DNA of 33,610 nucleotides. Source: JAIBJN01 sp963775395 (GTDB lineage Bacteria; Actinomycetota; Thermoleophilia; Gaiellales; Gaiellaceae). Under the pieces are notes generated by a model that was not told where the DNA came from, searched no databases, and was given only the letters and a program-made list of their open reading frames with translations. The stretch's first letter is position 1, and every line of letters starts with the position of its first letter. The translations under genes were made by a program, and so were the position numbers. The stretch spans positions 1-33,610 of the forward strand of contig CAVZIX010000012.1 in NCBI GenBank assembly GCA_963775395.1, read 5' to 3'. This document shows positions 8,300 through 16,686 of this stretch, piece by piece.

Positions 8300-9444
8300 G
8301 CCTGCTCCTTGAGGAGCCAGTCGGCGAAGAACGGCTCGATGATCCGGTAGCCCCCGTCGAGGTCGCGGCCGGCGATCTCCTTCGTCACGAGGGCTCCGAT
8401 GGCTCGCTGGAGCGCCGGCTTGGGCGGCAGGTCGCGCCGCTCGGCGTAGTCGGCGGCGTAGAGCGAGCGGGTCGGCTCCTCGGCGAGCGCGAGCATGAGG
8501 AGCCGCTGCGCGTACGGCGCGTCGTCCCAGAGCTTGGCGAAGTGGTTGTGCTCCGAGCGCAGCGCCTGCTCGAGCGCGGCCTCGACGTCGGCGAGGCGGG
8601 CGAAGTGCCCGCGCGGGACGAGCTCCCAGACGAAGTAGGCGAGCTCCTGCGTGCCGTAGGGGTGCCCGCCGGTGGCGGAGAGCAGACGGCCCACGGCCTC
8701 GTCGTCGATCCCCTTCTCGGTCTCGTCGAACCGCTTCCTGAGGAAGCGGGCGAACTCGGCGGGCTCGATCGGGCCGATCTCGAGCCGCTTTGCGCTCCGC
8801 CAGAACGGCTCGTTGCGGTCCTCGAAGATCCGCTCGAGCACGTGCCGCTTGCTGCCGAGGTAGACGTGCCCGACCTCGGGCTGCTCCTGGAAGACCGCAC
8901 GCATGAGGTTCGGAAACTGGCTGTCGAGCGAGACGATCTCCTGGAACTCGTCGAAGACGAGCACCACGCGGCGCCCGCGCTCGGCGCCGATCCGCCCGGG
9001 GAGCTCGAGCAGCGCCTCGATCGTGTCGTCGATCGCAGCCTTCTGGCGGCCCGCGTGGAAGGAGAAGCGCAGGCTCCCGTCGCTCGGGTCGACCTCGATC
9101 GTCGGCGTGATGCGGAGCCCGCGGAAAAGGCTCCCGGCCCGCTCCAGGGCCTGGCCGGCTGCCGACTCGAGGTCGCTGTAGATCGTCTTTGCCAGCGCGG
9201 CCGCGAACCGCTCCTTCGTCGGCGTGCGCATGAGGTCGCAGTACGCCACGAGAACCTTCTTGCGCATCGCCCGCTGGGTCGCCCGGAGGACGAGCGAGGA
9301 CTTCCCGTAGCGCCGCGGGGCATAGACCAGGACGTCCTGGCCGTTCTGCATGTCGGCTACGAGCTCGCGGACCTCGCGCTCGCGGTTCGTGAAGGCCTTG
9401 TCCAGGGCGAGGGCCCCGAAGGTGAACGGGTTTGTATGCGGCAT
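8272..9444 (-). CDS. Archaeal-type AAA ATPase with C-terminal winged-helix-like domain
   Basis: 390 aa, uninterrupted. The opening NPFTFGALALDKAFTNRERE is the usual lead of archaeal-type (PF01637-like) ATPases. Walker A is APRRYGKS at residues 42-49, Walker B is VVLVFDEFQEI near residue 165, and LSATGGHPYGTQEL matches the family's sensor/lid segment. The last 90 residues (LLMLALAEEPT to YRIIEPFFADWLL) look like the small winged-helix domain common in this family, which may bind DNA. It lacks membrane helices. The 67 bp before its start hold a symmetric array of GTATGC/GCATAC half-sites, suggesting autoregulation. It is the last gene on the minus strand here but has its own upstream region and no evident link to the catabolic genes. 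Function is unknown. The family is often scattered by horizontal transfer. Confidence 0.85.
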   Translation of the reverse strand: MPHTNPFTFGALALDKAFTNREREVRELVADMQNGQDVLVYAPRRYGKSSLVLRATQRAMRKKVLVAYCDLMRTPTKERFAAALAKTIYSDLESAAGQALERAGSLFRGLRITPTIEVDPSDGSLRFSFHAGRQKAAIDDTIEALLELPGRIGAERGRRVVLVFDEFQEIVSLDSQFPNLMRAVFQEQPEVGHVYLGSKRHVLERIFEDRNEPFWRSAKRLEIGPIEPAEFARFLRKRFDETEKGIDDEAVGRLLSATGGHPYGTQELAYFVWELVPRGHFARLADVEAALEQALRSEHNHFAKLWDDAPYAQRLLMLALAEEPTRSLYAADYAERRDLPPKPALQRAIGALVTKEIAGRDLDGGYRIIEPFFADWLLKEQAYQPSPGSA

Positions 9445-9504
9445 TGCCTTATGCAGTATTGCATACGTTTTGTATGCTTCTCCGCATGACGCGGCGGCGC
9501 ATAC
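9434..9504. promoter_or_regulatory. Symmetric operator-like array of GTATGC/GCATAC half-sites
   Basis: Four exact half-sites lie at 9434-9439 (GTATGC), 9461-9466 (GCATAC), 9472-9477 (GTATGC) and 9499-9504 (GCATAC). Inner and outer pairs share the same dyad centre, 9469. Between them lies another palindrome, TATGCA-GTAT-TGCATA (9450-9465). The tract is much richer in A/T than its surroundings and covers the region just upstream of the ATPase start (9444, minus strand) plus its first codons. A weak -10-like TACAAA (minus strand, 9474-9469) falls inside the inner pair. This looks like an operator for a dimeric or tetrameric regulator, possibly the ATPase's own winged-helix domain. Confidence 0.55.
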
Positions 9505-9511
9505 AGGCGAG

Positions 9512-9862
9512 CTATACCTGCAGGAGGATGCGACCGCCCTCGACGCGCACGGGGTAGACCGCGGCGCGCAGGGTGGGCTCGTCCAGGCACTGCCCGGTCT
9601 CGAGGTCGAACTCCCAGCCGTGCCACGGACAGCGCAGCGCGCGTCGTCCGGTCAGCGCGTAGACGCCGGGATCGCCCTCGACTCGCTCGCCCACACGGCC
9701 CAGGCAGAGCGGCCCGCCGTGGTGCGGGCAGCGGTTGCGGATCCCGTGCAGGGAGCCGTCGCCGTCGGTGACGACTCCGACCTCACGGCCGTTGACGCGG
9801 GCGACGAGCCGCCCGTCGCGCTCGACGTCGGCGACCGACCCGACGTCGACCCAGTCAGCCAA
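9512..9862 (-). CDS. Rieske [2Fe-2S] ferredoxin-like protein
   Basis: Small soluble Rieske protein, 116 aa. The cluster motifs are CPHHGGPLCLG and CPWHGWEFDLETG (CxH and CxxH ligands), separated by a longer loop than in NirD-type proteins. The body begins LADWVDVGSVADVERDGRLV, as expected for this fold, and there is no signal peptide. The start is taken as TTG 9862, which overlaps the stop of the upstream amidohydrolase gene (9855-9857); no better in-frame start was seen nearby. It is likely an electron carrier, either for the Rieske oxygenase at 23581 or for an enzyme outside the window. A role as the Rieske-like domain of an uncharacterised enzyme is also possible. Confidence 0.85.
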   Translation of the reverse strand: MADWVDVGSVADVERDGRLVARVNGREVGVVTDGDGSLHGIRNRCPHHGGPLCLGRVGERVEGDPGVYALTGRRALRCPWHGWEFDLETGQCLDEPTLRAAVYPVRVEGGRILLQV

Positions 9863-10931
9863 CGGCGGGCAAGCCCAGCCGCGCGCCGTAGAGGTCGGCG
9901 GCGTTCTCGTGGAGCACCTTCGCGCGCCAGGCCTCGGGCAGCCGGTTGAGCATGAAGGCCGGGTCGTCGAAGTCCCAGTGCGGATAGTCGGAGGCGAAGC
10001 AGAGATTGTCGGGCGCGCCGGCGGCCTCGAGCATCTCGAAGAGCGTCTCGTCGCGGCCGTCGGTGTGCTCGAGCGGCTGCGTCGAGAAGCGGATGTGCTC
10101 GCGCGCGACCTCGCTCGGCTTGCGATCGAGCCACGGGACCTCGCTCCGCAGCGCGCGCCAGTTCGTGTCCAGCCGCCAGAGAATCCCCGGAAGCCAGGCG
10201 ATCCCACCCTCGATCAGGAGCACCTTCAGGCCCGGCAGACGCTCGAACGTCCCGTGGCAGAGCAGCGAGACGAGGTGCGACATCGTGCTGCACGCAGAGC
10301 CGAGCGTGTGCCACTCGATGTAGAAGGTGACCGGGCCGGCGCCTCCCGGCGGCGCCGCGATGCCCATCCCCTCCCCGCCGGAGTGGATCGCGACCGGGAG
10401 ACCGCATTCGGCGGCGGCCTCGAAGATCGGGAGATAGCGCGGCTCGCCGTAGGGGCGGTCAGCGCCGCCGCACAGGAGCACCTGCACGAAACGCTCGTCG
10501 CCGGCGACTCTCCGGATCTCGGCCGCGGCCGCCTGCGGGTCCTGCGCCGGGCAGAGGATCGACGCCCGCAGGCGCGGCTCCGCGTCGAGCCAGCGCTCGC
10601 GCAGCCACTCGTTGTGCGCGCGGGCGAGCTCCGCGGCCCGGTAGGGGCTCGGCATCAGCGAGACGAGCACGGCGTCGTCGCCGTTGAGAACGCCCGCATC
10701 GGCGCCGCTGGGATCGAGCAGCTCGCGGCGCACGGTGTCGACGTCCGAGGCCGGCGGATGGCCGTTCTGGTCGATGTCCTGGCGAAACCACGACGACGGA
10801 TGCGACCACGAGTAGCCGGGCAGGCCCAGAGACGACCCCTGCGCGCGGAACCAGTCCCGCTGCGCCGGGTCAAGGTAGGAGATGAGCTCCTCGGGCTCGG
10901 CGATCTGCGGGTGGATGTCGCAGTCGATCAC
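9855..10931 (-). CDS. Amidohydrolase family 2 (ACMSD-like TIM barrel)
   Basis: 358 aa, intact. It opens MIDCDIHPQ, the metal-binding start of amidohydrolase-2 proteins (normally DxHxH; here DIHPQ, so the second His is replaced). It continues with a barrel containing VLVSLMPSPYRAAELARAHN, LPVAIHSGGEG (ligand His) and the late motif CFASDYPHWDFDDP with the catalytic Asp. Relatives decarboxylate or hydrolyse aromatic and heterocyclic carboxylates (2-amino-3-carboxymuconate semialdehyde decarboxylase, gamma-resorcylate decarboxylase). The start is GTG 10931. The stop overlaps the Rieske ferredoxin start, and the upstream CocE gene ends 16 bp away, so these form one transcription unit. The exact reaction is unknown. 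Confidence 0.86.
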   Translation of the reverse strand: MIDCDIHPQIAEPEELISYLDPAQRDWFRAQGSSLGLPGYSWSHPSSWFRQDIDQNGHPPASDVDTVRRELLDPSGADAGVLNGDDAVLVSLMPSPYRAAELARAHNEWLRERWLDAEPRLRASILCPAQDPQAAAAEIRRVAGDERFVQVLLCGGADRPYGEPRYLPIFEAAAECGLPVAIHSGGEGMGIAAPPGGAGPVTFYIEWHTLGSACSTMSHLVSLLCHGTFERLPGLKVLLIEGGIAWLPGILWRLDTNWRALRSEVPWLDRKPSEVAREHIRFSTQPLEHTDGRDETLFEMLEAAGAPDNLCFASDYPHWDFDDPAFMLNRLPEAWRAKVLHENAADLYGARLGLPAVG

Positions 10932-10947
10932 GCTGCCAAGCGTACGC

Positions 10948-12937
10948 TCACACGTGGTCGCGCGGAAAGCGGTACGTCCACGTGCGCGCGAACACCGGGG
11001 AGTCGCCCTCGGTCACCTCGAGCGTCGTCGAGACGTGGAAGGCCTCCTCGTCCCCGGTCATCTCGCTCGTCACCTCGGAGAGCATGCGCCAGTCGCCGCG
11101 CGCCATCCCGGAGGTCGCGCGGAAGCGCACGGCCGCCGAGAGCGGGTCGCCCTCGACGATCGAGTACACGGTGTGGCTCGTGTCCGAGGTCTCCAGGTCG
11201 ATGTCGAGGATCTTCTGCGTGCCGCCGAGATCGAAGTCGAAGACCTGCTCCAGGAGGTTCGTGGACAGGTCGCGCCGGATGAACCTGCCCTGCGGCCCCG
11301 CTTCGACCGACTCGGTGGCGAGGGGCGGCGAGTGCTCGGGCTCCCCGAACGCCGGCAGCGACTCGTCCTCGGGCCGCGGCGGCCGCTCGGGGAGCTCGAG
11401 CGCGCCCGAGTAGAGCGTGAGGCGCACGGGCTCCGGGTGAGGGCCAGGCCCACGGCCAGTAGGTCGGCGAGACGGCGACCCGAAGGCGGTGCCCCGCCGG
11501 AAACGAGTGCGCGATGACGTCGAGCGGGACGCGAACGTCGTAGCGGCGGCCCGGCTCGAGCGGGGTCGCGTGCTCGTGGCTCTCGCGGTGCGCGAGGTTG
11601 AGGATGCCGCGCGTCACGAGCGCAGAGGACCCGTCGGGCGCGAGATCGCAGAGGCGCACGGCTACAAGAGCGTTGGGCCTGTCGACTGCGAGCTCGAGCC
11701 TGACCTCGGGGAAGCCGAGGATCTCGAGCGGCTCCTCGAGCGGCTCGGAGTCGAAGATGAGGGAGAGCGCGTCGTCCGGCCGCTGGTCGGCGGCCAGGTC
11801 GGCCGACTGGCCCTCCGCGCACCAGACGCCCGCCTCGGTCCCGTTGGCCTGGAAGCCGAGGAGCTCGCGCGGCTCGTCGAGCGGGAGCTCCCAGACGCGC
11901 GAGCCGATGTTCGGCGACGGCCACTCGGGCTCCGCCACCCAGCGGCCCGGACGCACGTCGTACATGGGCTGCGGCGGCACCGAGTCCTGCATCCAGACAC
12001 GCAGCATCGGGTCGTCCATGACGCCGTTCTCGGCGCCCTTGAGCCAGTGGTCGAACCAGCGCACCGCCTCCTGCAGGAAGCCGATGCTCGGCCCGGGGAG
12101 CGCGTCGTCGGGGAACGCGTGCGCCCACGGCCCGATCAGGCCCTTGCGCGGGACGGAGAGGCCCTCGAGCAGCCGCGGGACGGCGTTCGTGTAGCCGTCC
12201 ACGAACCCGCCGACCGCGTACACGGGGCACTCGATCGCCGAGTAGTCCTCGCACACGGACCCGTGCTTCCAGTATTCGTCGCGCCGCTGGTGGCCGAGCC
12301 AGTGCTCGACCCAGGGCGAGAGCGTCTCCAGCCGGCGCATCCACTCCTCGCGCCAGCCGTCGCCGTAGAGCCGCGGGTCGGGCGGCCGCGCGTTCCAGGT
12401 CAGCATCGAGGACGACCAGTGGAGCATGTCGAGGCCGAGGACGCAGCCGCCGCGGTAGTGGACGTCGTCCGCGTAGCGGTCGTCCGTCGAGCAGAGCGTC
12501 ATGATCGCGCCGAGCCCGGGCGGGCGGCGCGCGGCGATCTGGAGCGAGTTGAAGCCGCCCCACGAGATGCCCCACATGCCGAGCTTGCCCGTGCACCACG
12601 GCTGCTCGGCGATCCAGGCGAGGATCTCGAGCGCGTCGTCCTGCTCCTGCTCGGTGTACTCGTCGGTGAGCACGCCGTCGGAGTCGCCGGTGCCGCGCAT
12701 GTCGACCCGCACGGCCGCGTAGCCGTGGCCGGCGAGGTAGGGCTGGCGCTGGGCGTCGCGGACGACCGTCCCGTCGGTCTTGCGGTACGGGAGGTACTCG
12801 AGGACGGCAGGCACCGGGTCGTCCTCGGCGTCCTCGGGCAGCCAGATGCGCGCGGCGAGCCGCGTCCCGTCGGAGAGGTGGAGCCAGGTGTGCTCGATCT
12901 CCCGGACGGGCCGGGGAAACTCCGTCCTGACCGTCAC
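10948..12937 (-). CDS. CocE/NonD family hydrolase (S15 X-Pro dipeptidyl-peptidase-like), one frameshift
   Basis: Serine hydrolase of the CocE type, about 662 aa. The N-terminal alpha/beta-hydrolase domain reads TRLAARIWLPEDAEDDPVPA, LEYLPYRKTDG and AVRVDMRGTGDSDG (oxyanion region), then the nucleophile motif GISWGGF. The catalytic His is in GPWAHAFP and the acid is probably in VDGYTNAVP. The C-terminal jelly-roll domain includes VRLELAVDRPNALVAVRLCD and AHSFPAGHRLRVAVSPTYWP. A single inserted G near 11432 splits the last 160 residues into another frame (PVRLTLYSGALELPERPP onwards to RDHV). GTG 12937 overlaps the upstream flavoprotein stop as GTGA. Known members hydrolyse esters and amides such as cocaine and acyl-proline peptides; the substrate here is open. 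Confidence 0.88.
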
Positions 12938-15048
12938 GCGCGCGATCCGGCTCGCTCGAGCACGAGCCGCTCGCGCTTCGGAGGCAGTGCGATCGCCGGG
13001 CTTTCGGCGTCGATCTCGCTCGCGAGCCGGTGCCCGTCGAAGATCGCGTCGGCCGATGACGCGTGGCGCCACGCAGTCGCCGATCCGGTAGACGCGCCTC
13101 GATCTCCTCGGCGGCAGAGCATCCTCGTCCGCCGCCAGCTCGAGGTAGAGCGCCTCGTTCGAGAGCCGCTGGGTGACGAGGACGACGCCGTCGGCCTCGA
13201 GCTCGAACGGCTCGCCGTGCTCGTCGTGGCCGCGCACGCCGCCCTCGTGGATCTCCGTCGAGCAGCGAGCCGCCCGCTGCCGGATGCCCACGTCGTGAAG
13301 GTGCTTCCGGAGGAGCGGGCCCTCGAGCGACTCGTCGGCGACGCGCGCGACGCGCTCGTGCGGCGTGACCAGCTCGACGTCGAGACCCTCGCCGGCCAGC
13401 AGCTCGGCGAGCCCGGCGGCCACGAAGTAGCCCTCGCCGTCGAAGACGACCACACGCGAGCCCGGCGGCCGCTTGCCCTCGAGCATGACCTGCTCGGGCG
13501 TGAGGACGTGGGCGAGCGAGGCGTCGGCGCCCGGGATGGGATCGTGGGTGACGCAGTTGACGCCCGTCGGCCGACCAGCGCGCGCCGGTGGCTACGACGA
13601 CGATCTCGGCCCCGTACTCGCGCACGTCCTGCGCCTCGAGCCGCCGACCGGTCGATGCACCTCGACGTTGGCGAGCTTGTCGAGCTGGATGCGGCGCCAG
13701 TTGACGACGCGGCCCCACTCGCCGAGCCCGGGAAGCTGCGTCACCCAGCGGAAGTGCCCGCCGATCTCGGCCTCCGCGTCGACGAGGTGGACGCGGCGGA
13801 AGCCGCGCTTGCCGAGCACGATCGCGCACTCCATCCCCGCGCGGCCCGGCGCCGACGACGAGCACGTCCTGGTCGCCGTTGGCTCGGCGGGCTCGAACCG
13901 CTCGGGGTGCCAGCCACGCCGGTACTCCTCGCCCGCGGTCGCGTTCTGCGTGCAGCCGAGGTGGTGGCCCGACTCGCTCTTCGAGATGCAGATGTTGCAG
14001 CCGATGCACTCGCGGATCTCGCCGTAGCGGCCTTCCTCGATCTTCTTGGGCAGGAACGGGTCGGCGATCGACGGCCGCGCGGCGCCGATCAGGTCCCACA
14101 CGCCGCTGGCAGACGATCTCCGCCATGCGGTCGGGGTTCGTCAGGCGCGCCGACGCCGACGATCGGCTTCGCCGTCGCCTCGCGGACGCGGCCGGTCCAC
14201 TCGAGCTGGTAGCCCTCCTCGAAGAAGCGCGAGGCGCCGGAGTCCTTCGACCACTCGAGCGATCGAGCCGACGTTTACGTCCCAGAGGTCGACGAGGTGG
14301 TCGGCGAGGCGAACGAAGCCGAGGCCCTCGTCGAGCTCGACGCCGGCTGGCCCGAGCGCCTCGACGCAGAGCCGAACGGCGATCGCGCAGTCGTCACCGA
14401 CCGCCTCCCGCACGGCCTCGAGCGTCTCGAGCCAGAAGCGCGCACGGTTCTCGAAGCGAGCCGCCGTACTCGTCGGTGCGCTTGTTGTAGAAGGGCGAGA
14501 GGAACTGGAGCGGCAGGTAACAGTGCCCGCCGTAGACGTAGACGATGTCGAGGCCCGCGTCGCGCAGCGGAGCTTCGCCGCCCGCACCCAGTCGCCCCGG
14601 ACGCGGTCGATGTCCTCGTGCTCCATCGCCTTGGGGACGACGAACGAGCTAGTAGTCGCTCGCGACCTGGGAGGGCGCGATCGCCGGGGAGCGCGACTCG
14701 CGGTTCGTCGCATGGCCGCCGCTGTGGGTCAGCTCGATCGCCGGCGAGCGGAGCCGTGCTCGTGGGCCTCGCTCGGCCATGAGCGCGAGGTTCGCACGTC
14801 GTCCTCGTCCCAGACACGGGCGGACACGTACCGGCGCATAGTCGGAGTCGGGACAGACGAGCGCGTACTCGGTGCAGACCGCCGCCCAGCCGCCCTCCGC
14901 CTTCATGGCGCGGAAAAGGGCCTGGGAGCCGGGCTTCTCGCTCCCGAAGCCGGTGCAGTGCGGCACCTGCGTAGAAGCGGTTCCGCAGCGTCTTCGGGCC
15001 GATCTGGAGCGGCTCGAAGAGGACGTCATGGCGGGGATCGCGGGGCAT
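12934..15048 (-). CDS. Trimethylamine dehydrogenase-like FMN/4Fe-4S/nucleotide-binding flavoprotein, copy 1, many frameshifts
   Basis: Three-domain flavoenzyme of the TMADH/DMADH group. Start ATG 15048 gives HDVLFEPLQIGPKTLRNRFY. After one extra base comes QVPHCTGFG, with the Cys that links covalently to FMN in TMADH (Cys30). Later frames give CTEYALV (Tyr60 position), DIVYVYGGHCYLP, the iron-sulfur motif CIGCNICISKS...C, GMECAIVLGKRGFRRVHLVD and VYRIGDCVAPRVI. In TMADH the residue four after the third Cys is Trp355; here it is Ser. At least fifteen one-base shifts, mainly insertions, break the frame within 2.1 kb, including one apparent TAG near 14650. The closely related copy 2 at 24662 has only two. 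Coding bias and motifs remain intact between the shifts, which points to local sequencing error, though a recent pseudogene cannot be excluded. Confidence 0.8.
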
Positions 15049-15070
15049 GCGCCTGGATAGGATCGCGGCT

Positions 15071-16686
15071 GTGGCGCAGACGGTCAAAGTGCGTACGGGC
15101 GGACAGCTCGTCGCGGAGTGCCTCGAGGCCGCCGGCGCCGAGGTCGCCTTCGGCGTGCCCGGGATCCACGCTCTGGCCGTCTGGGACGGCCTGCGCACGA
15201 GCCCGGTGCGCGCCGTCGGGCTCCGCACCGAGCTCTCTGCCGGCTTCGCGGCCGACGGTTACGCACGGACGAGCGGGAGGCCCGCGCCGCTCCTCCTCTC
15301 CACCGGCCCGGGCGCGCTCATCTCGCTCGCCGCGCTCATGGAGGCCGCGAGCGCCCACGTCCCGGTGGTCGCGATCGCGAGCCAGATCCCGCGCGAGCTG
15401 ATCGGCGCCGGCCGCGGGTTCCTCCACGAGCTCCCCGACCAGAAGGCCTCGTTCGCGCCCGTGGTCAAGTGGGCCGCGCGGGCCGGGTCGGCCAGAGACA
15501 TCCCCGAGCTGCTCGGCGAAGCCTTCCGCCACGCGCTCACCCCGCCCAGCGGCCCCGTCTTCCTCGAGATCCCCGTCGACGTGCTCGCCGGGGAGACCGA
15601 CGTGCCCGTGGGCGAGCTCGACACGGCGCCCGCGCTGCCGCCGCTGCCCTCGGAGCGCGACCTCGCCGAGGCCGTCCGCCTCCTAGCGGACGCCGAACGG
15701 CCCGTGGTCTGGGCCGGCGGGGGCGTGCTGCGCTCCGGCGCCTGGGACGAGCTGCGCGCCGTCGCCGAGCGCCTCGGCGCGCCGGTGGTGACGACCTACA
15801 TGGGCAAGGGCGCCTTCCCGGACGACCACCCACTCGCAGCGGGATCCGCCTCCGACGAGCCCGCCGTCCAGGAGCTTCTCTCCGGGGCCGACGCGATCCT
15901 CGCCGTCGGCACGGAGCTCGGCGCCGAGACGACGGGCCACTACTCCTTGGAGCTCCGCGGCCGCCTCGTCCACGTCGACGCCGATCCGCGGCGGATCGGG
16001 GCGACCTACGAGGCGCTCGGGCTGGTCGGCGACGCCCGCGGCGTGCTCAAGGCGCTGCTCGAAGGCTTGCCGGCGGTCGAGAGCACGGCCGGCGAGCAGA
16101 GAGTCGCCGAGGCTCGCGCGCGGATCGACGACCCGGCTCGACGCGCAGGACCGCGGGCTCGAGCGAGGTCTCGTGCGCGCAGTCCGCGAGGCGCTCCCGC
16201 GCGATGCCGTCAGCTCCTGGGACATGACCATCCTGGCCTACTGGGCGGCGGCGCACTTTCCCGCGTACGAGCCGCGGAGCTTCCTCTACCCGCTCGGCTC
16301 GGGCACGCTCGGCTACTCCTGGCCGGCCGCGCTCGGCGCGTCGCTCGCCGTGCCGGGCCGGCCCGTCCTCGGCGTGGTCGGCGACGGCGGGCTTCAACTA
16401 CGGGCTCGCCGAGCTCGCGCCCGCGCGCCAGTACGGGCTCGACGCGAAGCTGCTCCTCGTCGACGACGGCGGCTACGGGATCCTGCGGGAGTACCAGCGC
16501 GACCAGTTCGGCGAGACGTTCAGCGTCGACCTGGTGGAGCCGGACTTCCGCGCGGCGATCGAGGCCTTCGGCGTGCCGGTCGTCTCCGTCGAGCCGGACG
16601 GGCTCGGGGACGCCCTGGCCGCGGCCCTGGCCGAGGACGGGCCCGCAGTCGTCCACGTGCCCGCGCTCCTGGAGATGTGGACGTGA
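15071..16686 (+). CDS. Thiamine-pyrophosphate enzyme, acetolactate synthase/2-ketoarginine decarboxylase-like, two frameshifts
   Basis: TPP-dependent enzyme of the IlvB superfamily, about 537 aa. The Pyr domain reads GGQLVAECLEAAGAEVAFGV, with the activating Glu in LRTELSAGFAADGYART. The segment AGRGFLHELPDQ resembles 5-guanidino-2-oxopentanoate decarboxylase (AruI) as I recall it. The TPP-binding motif begins VVGDGGFNYGLAEL and ends VDDGGYGILREYQ, where many relatives have NN instead of DD. Inserted bases near 16135 and 16391 shift the frame twice. GTG 15071 is chosen because AGGA at 15059-15062 lies eight bases upstream. ATG 15047 is also possible but would overlap the divergent flavoprotein start. 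The stop overlaps the aminotransferase GTG, so keto-acid decarboxylation after transamination is a plausible job. Confidence 0.82.

Noticed and set aside
9434..9504. CRISPR-like or tandem repeat array
   Set aside because: The repeats are six-base half-sites in both orientations arranged around one dyad centre, without spacers of constant length or cas genes.
11489..14212. Long plus-strand open frame (907 codons) opposite the CocE and TMADH-like genes
   Set aside because: It is the complement of conserved hydrolase and flavoprotein sequence, and its translation shows no domain.
14275..15228. Separate minus-strand gene extending past 15048
   Set aside because: The upstream part has no similarity and overlaps the TPP enzyme. 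The TMADH-like protein clearly begins at ATG 15048.
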